NCBI RefSeq assembly: GCF_037969875.1
Contig: NZ_CP150218.1
Span: 124,001-188,000, forward strand
Direction: 5' to 3'
Source of the DNA: Paenibacillus sp. FSL R7-0337
GTDB lineage: Bacteria; Bacillota; Bacilli; Paenibacillales; Paenibacillaceae
Length of the DNA: 64,000 nucleotides
Shown here: positions 1 through 9,052 of the stretch, in pieces
How positions within the stretch are numbered: the first letter of the stretch is position 1
How the letters are laid out: each line of letters begins with the position of its first letter
Notes under the pieces: model-generated
Told to the model about the DNA's origin: nothing
Seen by the model: only the letters and a program-made list of their open reading frames with translations
Database searches by the model: none
Made by a program: the position numbers and the translations under genes

Positions 1-466
1 CAATATTGGCCGCTACGACCCAGGAAATGAAGTAAGGCAGGTAACTGATCGTCTGCACGGTGCGTTTGAAGAACACATTGCGCAGCTCATTCAGCAGCAG
101 GGCCAGTACGATGGCCGTTACAAATCCGAGAACCAGGTTAATGGAGCTCATAACCAGAGTATTACGAAGGACGCGATAGAACTGCTGTTCCTGGAACAGG
201 AATTTGAAATTGTCCCAGCCGACCCACTTCTGGTCGAACAGATCCTTGGCTGGCTTGAATTTCTGAAAAGCAATTGTCCATCCCCATAGCGGGAGGTATT
301 TGAATATAATCACCCATAACAGAAAGGGCAATGACATCAGCATCAGCATTTTCTGTTTAGATAGCTCTTTAAAAAAGGTTTTGAAGCGCGAAGTACCGGT
401 ATTATTCGATTTTGCCAACTGCACAGCGGTTTTTCCCACCTGTACCGTCCCCTTTCCAAGCTCCAT
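1..466 (-). CDS. LplB/YtcP-type sugar ABC transporter permease (3' end cut off)
   Basis: Inner-membrane permease of a carbohydrate ABC importer; only the first ~155 residues lie in the window and the frame is open to base 1. The start ATG at 466 reads MELGKGTVQVGK. A polar N-terminal tail is followed by a first membrane segment (LMLMSLPFLLWVIIF), the YLPLWGWTIAFQ stretch typical of LplB-family permeases, and the beginning of the conserved permease core (RNTLVMSSINLVLGF). It lies 90 bp downstream of a solute-binding lipoprotein gene on the same strand, as in lplA-lplB type operons. The substrate cannot be read from sequence; oligosaccharides or uronides are usual for the family. Function is confident, length unknown. 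Confidence 0.88.
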   Translation of the reverse strand, partial: MELGKGTVQVGKTAVQLAKSNNTGTSRFKTFFKELSKQKMLMLMSLPFLLWVIIFKYLPLWGWTIAFQKFKPAKDLFDQKWVGWDNFKFLFQEQQFYRVLRNTLVMSSINLVLGFVTAIVLALLLNELRNVFFKRTVQTISYLPYFISWVVAANI

Positions 467-556
467 ATTCTCTCTTTGCTAACAAGTGTAGAAGGGAAAA
501 GTGAAGGCAGGCTTCACTTTTCCCGGTTCATCATGCTGCATCTGGGAAGCGGACGC

Positions 557-2236
557 TTACCATTTGCCGTCGATGCGGTCCTTGATCTTGTTAGTCATGA
601 ATTCTTCGTAGCCCTTAGCATCGAGCTTGTTGTATTCGGCCAGGTATTCACTCCAGACCTTTTCAAATTGGCCAGGGGCAGCAAGCACCATACGAGGATA
701 GTACTTCTGCTGCAAATCGCCGGCTCTCTGGCTGAAGAGCTGCTCAGGGGAGCCCGGTTCTTTCTCAATACTCCAGGCAGGGTACCATGGACGCTCTACC
801 GGCTCGGCATAGAAGTCGGAGAAGGTCTTCAGGTTGTATGCCTTCAGCAGTGTTTTGTCGCCATCTGTGTAGTTGATAGCTGCAACTTCCGGCTGGTTGA
901 ACGGAACGTGGGCGTTGCCGTCATCATACACGGAATTGTCGCCATAACGCGGCCATTCATAATCGAAATAAGCGAAGCCGAATTTACGTTTGAAATCATT
1001 GTCGTTGCGGTTTGTCAGCTGTTCTTCGCTCATCACCATACGGCCTTCAGCGTTCTTAGTGTAAGTTTCGCCTTCAATGCCCCACTCGACAAGCTTCTGG
1101 TTCTCATCGGTCAGCAGGTTGTCGAAATACTTGATGATGCGGACCGGATCTTTTGCGCTGACAGAGATACCCAGCCCGCGGTTGTTAACGAAGGACGGAG
1201 GATCAACATAAGCATCTTTAATGCCTTCGTCAAATACGATAGGAAGGGCAACGTAACGCAGATCGTCATTACCGGCGGATCTCAGATTGTTCGTGGCGTC
1301 GTTGATCTGCCAGGAATAGTTGACATATCCGAGTACACGGCCGGAGGTCAGCTTCGCCAGATACTGGTCTTTGTTCGCTGTGAACGTCTCAGGGTCAACC
1401 AGACCCTTGCCGTTCATTTCGTTCAATTTAGCCAGCCAGCGCTTCTCATCTTCGGTTCCCTGATACAGCTTGGCTTCATGAGACTCCATGTCCACCAGGA
1501 CGCCGCCTTCATTCGGATAACCGGCCAGATGCATGGGCTGGTTGGTGATGGTGAAGAATTCACCGGCTGTACCGGCGAAAGTAGCGAAGCCGATGGTGTC
1601 TTTACCATCCACCTTAGGGTACTTAGCTTGGTATTTCTCAATCAGGTCAAAGTACTGGTCAAGCGTTTTCACTTCCGGGTAACCGAATTCCTTAAGGACG
1701 CGTCTCTGCATCCAGAAGGTACTGCTTGGATCTGGCGGCGATAAGTATCCGTTTACATTTGCAGTGAAGGGAAGGATATAGATGTTGCCGTCTTCATTGG
1801 TGATCTTGTTCATATAATCGCTGTAGACACGCTTGATGTTAGGGCCATACTTCTCAATCAGATCATTGAGCGGAATGTATGCACCTGCATCGAGCAGCTT
1901 GGCGAGCTCGCCGACTGGAGAGATGACATCAGGATAATCGCCTCCGGCAATCATAACCCCGGACTTGGTGCTTCCATCGCCAACTACGTATTCCATTTTC
2001 CAGTCTACACCTGTCTGTTCCTGAAGCTTCTTACCGATGGTGGTATCACTGGCCATGGTATCCTTGTTGGCTCCGAAGCCGAAGTAAGTGAACGTTACCG
2101 GCTCAGTGCTTACCTCGCCGTCGTTGCCGCTGGCACTATTCTTGTTCCCGTTGTTGCCGCCCGAGCAGCCGGCAATGAGGAGGGCTGAAGCCATAACAGC
2201 AGCCAGTCCGGTTTGCAACCATTTCTTTGTACGCAT
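557..2236 (-). CDS. LplA-type extracellular solute-binding lipoprotein
   Basis: Substrate-capturing lipoprotein of a carbohydrate ABC importer, anchored outside the membrane. The 559-residue product starts with a lipoprotein signal (MRTKKW..ALLIAGC) with the lipidated Cys at residue 24, followed by a Gly/Asn/Ser-rich linker and a family-1 binding-protein fold of the long (~550 aa) LplA/YtcQ class. The start is supported by AAAGGGGAT just upstream. Its permease follows 90 bp downstream, and a YesM/YesN two-component pair precedes it, the usual arrangement in which the pair senses the sugar and activates the transporter. No nucleotide-binding subunit is nearby; such importers often share an MsmX-like ATPase (family knowledge). 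Confidence 0.93.
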   Translation of the reverse strand: MRTKKWLQTGLAAVMASALLIAGCSGGNNGNKNSASGNDGEVSTEPVTFTYFGFGANKDTMASDTTIGKKLQEQTGVDWKMEYVVGDGSTKSGVMIAGGDYPDVISPVGELAKLLDAGAYIPLNDLIEKYGPNIKRVYSDYMNKITNEDGNIYILPFTANVNGYLSPPDPSSTFWMQRRVLKEFGYPEVKTLDQYFDLIEKYQAKYPKVDGKDTIGFATFAGTAGEFFTITNQPMHLAGYPNEGGVLVDMESHEAKLYQGTEDEKRWLAKLNEMNGKGLVDPETFTANKDQYLAKLTSGRVLGYVNYSWQINDATNNLRSAGNDDLRYVALPIVFDEGIKDAYVDPPSFVNNRGLGISVSAKDPVRIIKYFDNLLTDENQKLVEWGIEGETYTKNAEGRMVMSEEQLTNRNDNDFKRKFGFAYFDYEWPRYGDNSVYDDGNAHVPFNQPEVAAINYTDGDKTLLKAYNLKTFSDFYAEPVERPWYPAWSIEKEPGSPEQLFSQRAGDLQQKYYPRMVLAAPGQFEKVWSEYLAEYNKLDAKGYEEFMTNKIKDRIDGKW

Positions 2237-2277
2237 TTCATATCCCCTTTCTTTACTTTGTGCTATTGAACAACCTC

Positions 2278-2300
2278 ATTATAAAAGAAAGCGTTTAACT
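2278..2300 (-). promoter_or_regulatory. Candidate promoter with cre-like half-site for the solute-binding gene
   Basis: On the minus strand a TATAAT lies at 2283-2278, about 40 bp before the start codon. Immediately upstream is AAACGCTTTC, resembling the core of a CcpA cre site but with mismatches at its outer positions. This would fit catabolite control of a sugar importer. The site is weak by consensus and no good -35 is visible. Confidence 0.35.
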
Positions 2301-2355
2301 TTGTTACAGGGCAAACCTTAGATCGGTCTTTGAATAATTAAGGTATACCCTATAT

Positions 2356-4110
2356 TTATTTATTTATTTGTTTGTTCTCCAGGGGCAGACGCAGCAAAAT
2401 GCGGGTTCCCGCTCCGGGTTCGCTCGTGATGGAGAAGGTGAACGATTCCCCGTAGGTGATTCTCAGCCGGGTGATTACATTCTTCATCCCGATCGAATCC
2501 CCCATGGCGGACGCATCTTCCAGGTAATGCATAAGCTCACTGATTTTTGCCTGGTCCATGCCCACACCGTTATCTGCAATGACGAAGACAATCTGTCCGT
2601 TCTCCTGGGCGATCTGAATGTTGATATATCCGATGCCCGCTATATTCTCAATCCCGTGAATACTGGCGTTCTCAACATACGGAAGGAAGGCCATCTTCGG
2701 AATTTCAATGCTCAGCAGTGACTGGTCCACCTCGATGTGATATTCAAGCTTGTTGTCGAAGCGGTATTTCTGAATCTCCAGGAAGCTCTCGATTAATTCA
2801 AGCTCCTCGCGGATCGTAACGAAGCTGCTCTTCCACATGATTGATTTACGGAAAATCTTCGCCATGTTCTGAATCGTCCGGGCCGTCTGCGTCTCGCCCT
2901 TCATCATACTCCGCATCCGGATCGTCTCCAGCGCATTGAACAGGAAGTGAGGGTTGATCTGGCTGTGCAGCGCATGCAGCTGGGCCTGCCGTTGCCTCAG
3001 CTCAAGCTCCTTCTTCTGTATTTCTGCAACATATACATCATTAATCAAGTTCTCTATGCGTTTACTCATTCGGTTGAACTCAACGGTAAGCTCGCCAATC
3101 TCATCCCGCTCCAGGTGGTAGGGGATCAGTCCGAAGTTTTTGTCTTTTACAGACTTCATATGCTTCAAGATGTTCTTGATACGCGTGTGGATCGAACGGG
3201 ACATGATCATAATTACGATGGTAGGAACCAGGAAGTTAATGCCGGCGAACCAGAGGATAAATTGCCCGGATTGTCTGACGTCAGACAAAATAAGGGTCTC
3301 ATCCAGGACGCCGTAAATCGACCAGCCGCTTAGATAACGGTTATTCTGGTAGGTCTTGTCGATCACAATGGCCTGCTTAGGCTTGGGAATCTCAGTTGGG
3401 GTCAGGGTATGCGCCGCAGTAATCAGCCCGCTGGGCTGACCGCTGGAGAGACGGCCGAAGCGGGCCTGGCCCGACGGGTCGAGAATATAGAAATCACCGC
3501 TGAAGCTGGATAAATCCAGAATCTGCTGGATATGGTTCATGTTCAGGTCGATTTTGAGCACATGCTCGTAGGTCTCCAGCCTGCGGTCGGTAAGGCGCTG
3601 GATCACGCTGATGCTGTCGGGCGTTACATAGAGATGAGGGTGGGTGTTGCTGAACTTACTGATCTGCTTATACCAGTCCTGCTGGCGCATACTGTCCTCC
3701 AGCTTAATGATATGGGCTGAGGCCAGAACGGTTGGATTGTCGGTCATAATCACCGAGGAGCTCAGCACCTTGTTCTCTTTGTCGGTCCGGTTGAACAGAT
3801 TCGATATGGCGTTCAGCGACTCCACATAGCGGTCTGTTGAAGCATAGGTGGTATTCAGATGCTGGATCAGCTGCCGGTCAATAGAGTAGAGGTAGGATAT
3901 GCCTGCTGCATCTTCAATGACGGTCCTCAGCTCAGCCTGCAGCAGATTCATCGCCTGCTCGGCATCCGCGGTCTTCTGATTCTTGATATTGGCGGTGGTC
4001 ACCTGATAGAACATTACATTGGTCAGGATGATCGGAATGAACACGCATACAATGTAGATGACAATCAGCTTGCTTCTAAGCTTCATATGATTCAGACGGA
4101 AGTTGAACAC
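2356..4110 (-). CDS. YesM-family sensor histidine kinase
   Basis: Membrane sensor kinase of 584 residues. A first membrane span (about residues 15-37, LIVIYIVCVFIPIIL) is followed by a ~250-residue extracellular Cache-like sensor, a second span near residue 290 (FILWFAGINFLVPTIVIMIM), a HAMP linker, the YesM-type His-kinase domain with the phosphoacceptor in INPHFLFNALE, and a C-terminal ATPase domain with DNGVGMD. It should phosphorylate the response regulator encoded 18 bp upstream in the same operon. Partner and downstream sugar-transporter genes suggest it senses an extracellular carbohydrate or its loaded binding protein (inference). Confidence 0.95.
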   Translation of the reverse strand: MFNFRLNHMKLRSKLIVIYIVCVFIPIILTNVMFYQVTTANIKNQKTADAEQAMNLLQAELRTVIEDAAGISYLYSIDRQLIQHLNTTYASTDRYVESLNAISNLFNRTDKENKVLSSSVIMTDNPTVLASAHIIKLEDSMRQQDWYKQISKFSNTHPHLYVTPDSISVIQRLTDRRLETYEHVLKIDLNMNHIQQILDLSSFSGDFYILDPSGQARFGRLSSGQPSGLITAAHTLTPTEIPKPKQAIVIDKTYQNNRYLSGWSIYGVLDETLILSDVRQSGQFILWFAGINFLVPTIVIMIMSRSIHTRIKNILKHMKSVKDKNFGLIPYHLERDEIGELTVEFNRMSKRIENLINDVYVAEIQKKELELRQRQAQLHALHSQINPHFLFNALETIRMRSMMKGETQTARTIQNMAKIFRKSIMWKSSFVTIREELELIESFLEIQKYRFDNKLEYHIEVDQSLLSIEIPKMAFLPYVENASIHGIENIAGIGYINIQIAQENGQIVFVIADNGVGMDQAKISELMHYLEDASAMGDSIGMKNVITRLRITYGESFTFSITSEPGAGTRILLRLPLENKQINK

Positions 4111-4128
4111 GGCAGGGAGCCTCCTTAT

Positions 4129-5691
4129 TTACTGCCCAATCATCATATTGCGATAATCGGTTGGCGTCATATTCTCAAGCTTTTCAAACTGGGTGGCAAA
4201 ATAATCCGCATTCTGGAAGCCGACCAGCTCCGCGATTTCGTACATCCGCTTCTTGGTTTGCCGCAGCAGGCGTTTGGCCTCCTCAATCCGCAGGGTCAGC
4301 AGGTATTCATTGAAATACACTCCGTAGGTTTTGCGGAATAACTGTCCAAGATAGACAGGGTTCATATCGAAATCGGCGGCAATACCCTTGAGGTAGATAT
4401 TTTCACGGTAATGCCCGTCGATGTATTTTTTGATTTTTTCAATATTGCCCTCGCTCTTGCCGCCGCGCTTCTCTGCGATATATTCTGCGGCTTCGGCGAT
4501 AAACTGCTGGAATATCTGCTTCAGCTGATTCAGATTTCGGTACTTCAGCGGCCAGTTGAGCAGCTCATTCATCCATTGCAGCGTATTCTCGTCACCTTCG
4601 AGCTGCCGGATAATATTAATGATGGCAATCATGCTGCGCCGGATCGTGTTCGTCACCGCTCCGGGGGCGAAGTGGCGCTCTTGGAACAGGGTGAAGATAG
4701 CGTCCACAGTTGAGCTGTAACCCTTGTTGTCATTGGCTTCGACCTCGTAAATCAGCTTGCTGTGCAATCCTTCATCGATGTCGAAATAGTATAAGGGCAG
4801 CTCCAGCAGCTCGTCCGCCATATAAATGCCTTCGAAGCCTGCGGCAAAACGGTACTGGAGGCATTTCTCGGCACTGGTCCCGGAGTCTGCAATCTGCTTG
4901 AGATGGCTTACCGTCCGGCCAACGAACAAAGCGATGCTTGTTCCAAGCTCCCGCTCCAGTGCATCCAGCATTGTGCGGTAGCCTCCCCACGGGGATGGAT
5001 TAGGATCATCGACCCAATGGCCGGGCACGATCACCCCGTATTGATTGTTAGTGCGTACATGAAGGAGCAGAGTCTGAGCCTCTTGGCGGAAATATCGCAG
5101 CAGCGAGTCCTTCAGTGCAGGCAGGTAATCGACTTCTCCGGCGGGGAGCTGATCCTGCATTTCTACGATGAGATACGTATAGGAAGAGGTGAGAGGAAGC
5201 TCCAGCGCGTAGGCGATCCGCCCCATGACCTGATCATCAGGTTCTGTCTGCAGCAGGCTTTCGATGACCGTCTCAACCAGAGGCTTTTCACGGGTGATAG
5301 AGAGGAGCTGCTTCTTGTTCAACATATGGGCGATTTTGCCTAGCGCAACCGTAAGCTCCTGTTCGTCAACCGGCTTGAGGATATAATCGGACACATTGTA
5401 CCGGAAGGCTTGCTGGGCATAGGAGAAGTCGGCATATCCGCTCAAAATAATAAAAATCGGCTCCTGCACAAGCTCCGTCTTCACTTTCTTGATCAGTCCC
5501 AGCCCGTCCAGCACAGGCATACGGATATCGGCAATCACCAGCTCCGGGTTCAATTGTTCAATCAGGGTAAGCGCTTGCTCCCCGTTCTCGGCTTCACCGC
5601 AAATTTCGAATTGCGGCGAGCATTCACTCAGAATCCGGATCAAGCCCTTCCGCACAAAAACTTCATCATCTACAATCAGCACCTTATACAA
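4129..5691 (-). CDS. YesN-type response regulator with AraC DNA-binding domain
   Basis: Two-component response regulator, 520 residues. The N-terminal receiver shows the acidic pair in VLIVDDE, the phosphoacceptor Asp in ADIRMP and the switch Lys in YILKPVDE. A ~270-residue middle region, typical of YesN proteins, links to a C-terminal AraC double helix-turn-helix (about 410-515, YLGQLFRKTYG..FNEYL and IAELVGFQNADYFATQF). First gene of the minus-strand operon; the kinase follows after 18 bp. It probably activates the solute-binding/permease genes further downstream. Length and domain order match the family. Confidence 0.95.
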   Translation of the reverse strand: MYKVLIVDDEVFVRKGLIRILSECSPQFEICGEAENGEQALTLIEQLNPELVIADIRMPVLDGLGLIKKVKTELVQEPIFIILSGYADFSYAQQAFRYNVSDYILKPVDEQELTVALGKIAHMLNKKQLLSITREKPLVETVIESLLQTEPDDQVMGRIAYALELPLTSSYTYLIVEMQDQLPAGEVDYLPALKDSLLRYFRQEAQTLLLHVRTNNQYGVIVPGHWVDDPNPSPWGGYRTMLDALERELGTSIALFVGRTVSHLKQIADSGTSAEKCLQYRFAAGFEGIYMADELLELPLYYFDIDEGLHSKLIYEVEANDNKGYSSTVDAIFTLFQERHFAPGAVTNTIRRSMIAIINIIRQLEGDENTLQWMNELLNWPLKYRNLNQLKQIFQQFIAEAAEYIAEKRGGKSEGNIEKIKKYIDGHYRENIYLKGIAADFDMNPVYLGQLFRKTYGVYFNEYLLTLRIEEAKRLLRQTKKRMYEIAELVGFQNADYFATQFEKLENMTPTDYRNMMIGQ

Positions 5692-5842
5692 TGGACTTCC
5701 TCCTTGGGGTTATTCTGGATTGCTTGGTCCTGTTCCATCCTCGGTCAAGCCGCAGTGTGATCATTATAAGCTAATTCCCTGACAGAATTCGAGTGGAAAC
5801 GACTTTTTATTCTAGCACCTGCTGGAATATCCTCTCCAAACG

Positions 5843-5872
5843 AAGAGCCTGCATCGTTAGACACAGGCTCTT
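5843..5872 (+). terminator. Terminator-like hairpin
   Basis: AAGAGCCTG (5843-5851) pairs perfectly with CAGGCTCTT (5864-5872) around a 12-nt loop; a T-rich stretch with TTTTTT follows after about 13 bases. No gene on the plus strand ends upstream, so it could be a relic or belong to an unseen short RNA. Confidence 0.4.
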
Positions 5873-6088
5873 TGGTATTGTATTTTTTATGCTAAACGCT
5901 TAGCTTATTTGTCATTGTGCCGGAGATGCGGGGGGCAGCATGTTCCGTGTGGAGCTGCGGAGTTATAACGACTGAGACGTATGCTGAACCCGTATCGTCC
6001 TGGCATTATGTATCCTGCCGCATATGGGAGCATCCATCCGAATGTTTACGAACCTTGTCTGCTGAGTTAGCCTCTTCTGCGCTCAGCA

Positions 6089-6140
6089 CGGCTCACCCAG
6101 TGTGAGCCCGGATGCTCCGCATTGGGTGAGCCGGGTCTTT
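6089..6140 (+). terminator. Terminator-like hairpin before the small charged protein
   Basis: CGGCTCACCCA (6089-6099) pairs with TGGGTGAGCCG (6123-6133), an 11-bp perfect stem, followed by GGTCTTTCCC. The T-run is short. It may end a short transcript or act as a leader structure of the gene that starts about 60-100 bp downstream. Confidence 0.4.
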
Positions 6141-6194
6141 CCCGTATAATAATAGACGTTACGCCGGAAGTTACATTTGAGCGTACCCCGGCGT

Positions 6195-6491
6195 ATGAAC
6201 TCTAAGCATCAGGAAGGGAATGAAGAAACGTTGACTTATACGAAACTGTTAGAACGAAAAGGCGAAATTCTCAAGCGAACCGTGGAAACCTGGATCATGA
6301 AAGAGAATCGTGACGGGCTGGACCGTCAGGAAGCCCATATCTACAGGAATATGGTCAAGGAGCTTCATCAGAATGAGCAGGAACTGAATGTGGCACGTGT
6401 GGAGGAACTTGATAAGAGCCTGGATTCGGACACAGAAGGAGCAGCTTCAACAGCTTCAGCCCAGAGAGAGCTTGTAGCACAGGGTGTGTGA
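6195..6491 (+). CDS. Small charged hypothetical protein
   Basis: About 98 residues, hydrophilic, helical and Glu/Lys-rich (KLLERKGEILKRTVETW, MVKELHQNEQELNVARVEEL), without signal peptide or Cys; it looks like a short coiled coil. I do not recognise a family. The frame is open from a TTG at 6177; ATG 6195 is chosen here. An alternative TTG at 6231 (TYTKLLERK) has AGGAAGG 13 bp before it and could be the true start. A strong terminator follows at 6541-6579, which supports a real transcription unit. Confidence 0.6.
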   Translation: MNSKHQEGNEETLTYTKLLERKGEILKRTVETWIMKENRDGLDRQEAHIYRNMVKELHQNEQELNVARVEELDKSLDSDTEGAASTASAQRELVAQGV

Positions 6492-6540
6492 AACCGATAG
6501 CCTATGAAGCTGTATTAACATTAATAATGGAATCTAATAA

Positions 6541-6579
6541 GCCGCCCGGCTTCGCAGATGCGAAGGAAGGGCGGCTTTT
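6541..6579 (+). terminator. Rho-independent terminator
   Basis: GCCGCCC (6541-6547) pairs with GGGCGGC (6569-6575), with an inner CTTCGC/GCGAAG stem, followed by TTTT. It ends the small gene upstream and may also serve the convergent gene ending at 6597. Confidence 0.8.
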
Positions 6580-6596
6580 GACCATGTTTAGATAAG

Positions 6597-7496
6597 CTAC
6601 AGTCTTACAATCCGCCGGTACACCAGGCAATCCAGCAGATCCTCCCATTCCAGCTCGCTCTCATAAGGATCGCGGAAAGCGGTCGCAGTTGGAAGATACC
6701 CTAGAGCAACGCCTTGCCCGCCGTGCAGATTGCAGCCGCCGTCGCCGCCTTTGCCGGTGATGCCTTCCGGTGTGAGGACCAGCTCCTTCTTGTAAGGATC
6801 ACCGGGAAAACATAGCCCGAACGCATTCGGCAGCTCCAGCGGATACGGGTCTTCAGCATTAGCCTTACTTGAACCGGGCACATGCCTGAGCTGCATGGAT
6901 TCGTCTATCTCGTCGCCCCACGGGAACAGCGTCCGGGTGCCTGCGCCGTACAGATACTCCCATTCATCCTCAGTCGGCAAGGTGAAGCCCTCCGGCAGCT
7001 CCGACTCGCACCATTCTTCGAACGATTCGCTGTCGTCGAACAGGAACACTACGATCTGTTCCCCGTCCCGCTCCAGCCGGAAAGACTGCGAGTACTCATA
7101 GCTGGTGTGCGGCCCCTGACGGAACTCCTCGATGGCTTCGAGCACATCTTCATCCTCTTCCGGGTCGAGCCGGACCAGCGGACATTCATACCAGCCTGCG
7201 GATTGCGGCGAGCGCTGAACAAGCAACGGCCCGATTACAGCTTCACGGAGGGGGGACATCTTCGCATACATATGTACTTCTGAACGGCCCAGGGTCACCG
7301 AGTCGCCCGGCACGAACACATATTCACTGCCCTCGTACATGAATACCCCTGTTTCCAGAGACTGGCCGTAACGTTCGAACCTATCGAGCCGCAGCCACTT
7401 GAAGCCAGCGGGTAACTGCTTAAGTACTTCCTGCATCGCGTGCATTTTCTCATCAACCGTTAATTGCCCCCATGCGGCACGGTTCCATGCTTCCAT
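6597..7496 (-). CDS. FGE/SUMF1-like hypothetical protein
   Basis: Soluble 299-residue protein, no signal peptide. The C-terminal half contains LPTEDEWEYLYGAGT and LFPWGDE, which match the hallmark stretch of the formylglycine-generating-enzyme (SUMF1/FGE-sulfatase) fold, and a Gly-rich GGDGGCNLHGGQG region where those proteins have their core turn. The N-terminal half (KMHAMQEVLKQLPAGFKWLRLDRFERYG) is unfamiliar. The usual FGE catalytic Cys pair is not evident, so a binding or structural role is as likely as enzymatic oxidation of Cys. The start is backed by GGAGGAGAAGATGAC before the ATG. It stands alone on its strand. Confidence 0.75.
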   Translation of the reverse strand: MEAWNRAAWGQLTVDEKMHAMQEVLKQLPAGFKWLRLDRFERYGQSLETGVFMYEGSEYVFVPGDSVTLGRSEVHMYAKMSPLREAVIGPLLVQRSPQSAGWYECPLVRLDPEEDEDVLEAIEEFRQGPHTSYEYSQSFRLERDGEQIVVFLFDDSESFEEWCESELPEGFTLPTEDEWEYLYGAGTRTLFPWGDEIDESMQLRHVPGSSKANAEDPYPLELPNAFGLCFPGDPYKKELVLTPEGITGKGGDGGCNLHGGQGVALGYLPTATAFRDPYESELEWEDLLDCLVYRRIVRL

Positions 7497-7701
7497 GTCA
7501 TCTTCTCCTCCCGGGAATTGGCACTTTCAGCCTGTCTACTGTCATTGTAATGGACAGCCCGGGTTACTGGCAAACCCGCCGGGAATGCTGCCGGACACAC
7601 CTGTTAAATAGCATCCATTTATAACCTGTCCTTATTGTCTGCGTGGTCATATAATAATTCAGGTTGGAACATTAATACATAGTAAAAGAGGGATAGGAGT
7701 T

Positions 7702-8973
7702 ATGAATTCAAAACGATTGAAATTCTTCGCGGCAGGTTTTGCATTATTACTGGCTGCACAGGTACTGCTTCCCGGGCGCTCATCGGCTGCGGGGAAAGTC
7801 ATTGAACAGCTCCCCAAGCCGGAATGGAGCTATACGCTGCCGGATGGCATTAGCTTCTGGGGCACTATAGACACCTTACAGAGTAAGAATCGGATGTTCA
7901 TTCCGCTAGTCAAGACCGTAACCGTAGCCCCTTCCAAGACGAAGTCTTCGGGCATGTTGTACGCATCCATTGACCGCATTAACGGTTCTGCCAACTGGGT
8001 ATATGACTATTCGGACATGGCCAACGACAAGCCGTTTACTGCCAATCGTTTCTTTACGGCCAGTAACGGCTACAGCTATTTCTATAAAATGTGGGGCGGC
8101 AAACCCTATGATCTTACCGTTGTTGATTCGAACGGCAAACGGAAATGGACCAAAACCATAACCGGGTCCTACTCGCCGGTGGTGCTGGATAACGGAAATA
8201 TAGTGATTCAAGCCTTGGTTAGCGGCAATGTAGCTTCTCGTGGTATTACCGAGTACAGTCAGGACGGGAAGCAGGTACGCAAGCTTAAGCTGACCGGCAA
8301 ATGGGCCTCAGGGGTGATTGATGTGCTGCCGAACGGCTATGTGGTACATAAGGAGCTGGATACAAACAGAGTCAGTGTATACCGGAGTCTGGATACTCTG
8401 ACGAAACCACTGGTTACCTACACCGCTCCCAAAGCAGTTAAATATCCTGATTTCCAGGTGTATCCGCTTCGCGGCGGGTCGTTCCTGATTAAGATGAGTA
8501 GTAGCGATACCTGGCTGTTATTCGGCTATGACGCTAACGGCACCAAGAAGTGGGTGCGTCCTGTGAACAAGATGGATCGGATTGATACGACAGGCAACAA
8601 CTTTCTGATCCAGAGCGACAACGTCTATAAATTGTACAGCAAAGACAACCAATTACTCGGCAAGCAGCAGATCGGTGAAGCCGGGGACCGCGAATGGTAC
8701 TGCCGGATAACACCATCGGGCGAGATTACGGTCGAGAAGCAGTACCAATGGCAGGAGCGTCCGGCTGTCGTTGATCCTGAGACCTTCGAGGGGGATATTG
8801 CCAAGGAGGATTTCTATGTGCTGGACCCGGCGAACCTGCAGATCAAATATCATCTCTCCACGTTATGGCACGACTATGAAACCGGGCATAATTACATTTA
8901 TGCTGGAGGCGGGGAGCTGTACATTACGAGGAGTTACGCGCCTAAGACGATTACCAAATATATGTTGAAGTAG
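7702..8973 (+). CDS. Secreted beta-propeller-like hypothetical protein
   Basis: 423 residues with a Sec signal peptide (KRLKFFAAGFALLLAAQVLL, likely cleaved near SSAAG). The mature part is rich in short beta-strand repeats with aromatic and Gly/Asn turns (NGYSYFYKMWGG, DNGNIVIQALV, PNGYVVHKELD), consistent with a PQQ/WD-like propeller. A role in the cell envelope or outside the cell is inferred; no catalytic motif was seen. GAGGGATAGGAG precedes the ATG. A long bidirectional hairpin closes the gene. Monocistronic. Confidence 0.75.
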   Translation: MNSKRLKFFAAGFALLLAAQVLLPGRSSAAGKVIEQLPKPEWSYTLPDGISFWGTIDTLQSKNRMFIPLVKTVTVAPSKTKSSGMLYASIDRINGSANWVYDYSDMANDKPFTANRFFTASNGYSYFYKMWGGKPYDLTVVDSNGKRKWTKTITGSYSPVVLDNGNIVIQALVSGNVASRGITEYSQDGKQVRKLKLTGKWASGVIDVLPNGYVVHKELDTNRVSVYRSLDTLTKPLVTYTAPKAVKYPDFQVYPLRGGSFLIKMSSSDTWLLFGYDANGTKKWVRPVNKMDRIDTTGNNFLIQSDNVYKLYSKDNQLLGKQQIGEAGDREWYCRITPSGEITVEKQYQWQERPAVVDPETFEGDIAKEDFYVLDPANLQIKYHLSTLWHDYETGHNYIYAGGGELYITRSYAPKTITKYMLK

Positions 8974-9001
8974 GCCGGCCGAACTGAAAACTCCCGATTT
9001 A

Positions 9002-9042
9002 AAAAACACCGCCAAGTGATAGATTCACTTGGCGGTGTTTTT
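9002..9042. terminator. Bidirectional terminator
   Basis: An 18-bp perfect stem (9002-9019 with 9025-9042) around the loop TAGAT, with A5 before and T5 after, sits between the convergent propeller-like gene and the chemoreceptor gene, so it can stop transcription from both sides. Confidence 0.9.
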
Positions 9043-9052
9043 GCATACCCCG

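Larger units (their letters stand above)
5692..6176. other. Gene-free interval between the divergent regulator operon and a small ORF
   Basis: About 485 bp without a convincing gene. It must hold the minus-strand promoter of the response regulator. It also contains two strong hairpins (5843-5872 and 6089-6133) with no plausible gene ending just before them. A short open frame at 5917-6105 lacks a ribosome site and is not called. Confidence 0.6.

Noticed and set aside
476..1744. 422-codon frame opposite the solute-binding gene
   Set aside because: Antisense to a clear lipoprotein gene with its own ribosome site; the frame has no start signal or recognisable domain.
5783..5800. Possible third copy of the GTGGAAAC repeat
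   Set aside because: Only the first ~15 bases resemble copies A and B; the rest does not align.
5917..6105. 62-codon open frame before the small charged protein
   Set aside because: Starts without a ribosome site, covers most of a strong hairpin and has atypical Cys/Trp/Ser composition.
7635..7655. TTGTCT...TATAAT before the secreted propeller-like gene
   Set aside because: Spacing of 9 bp is too short for a sigma-A promoter.
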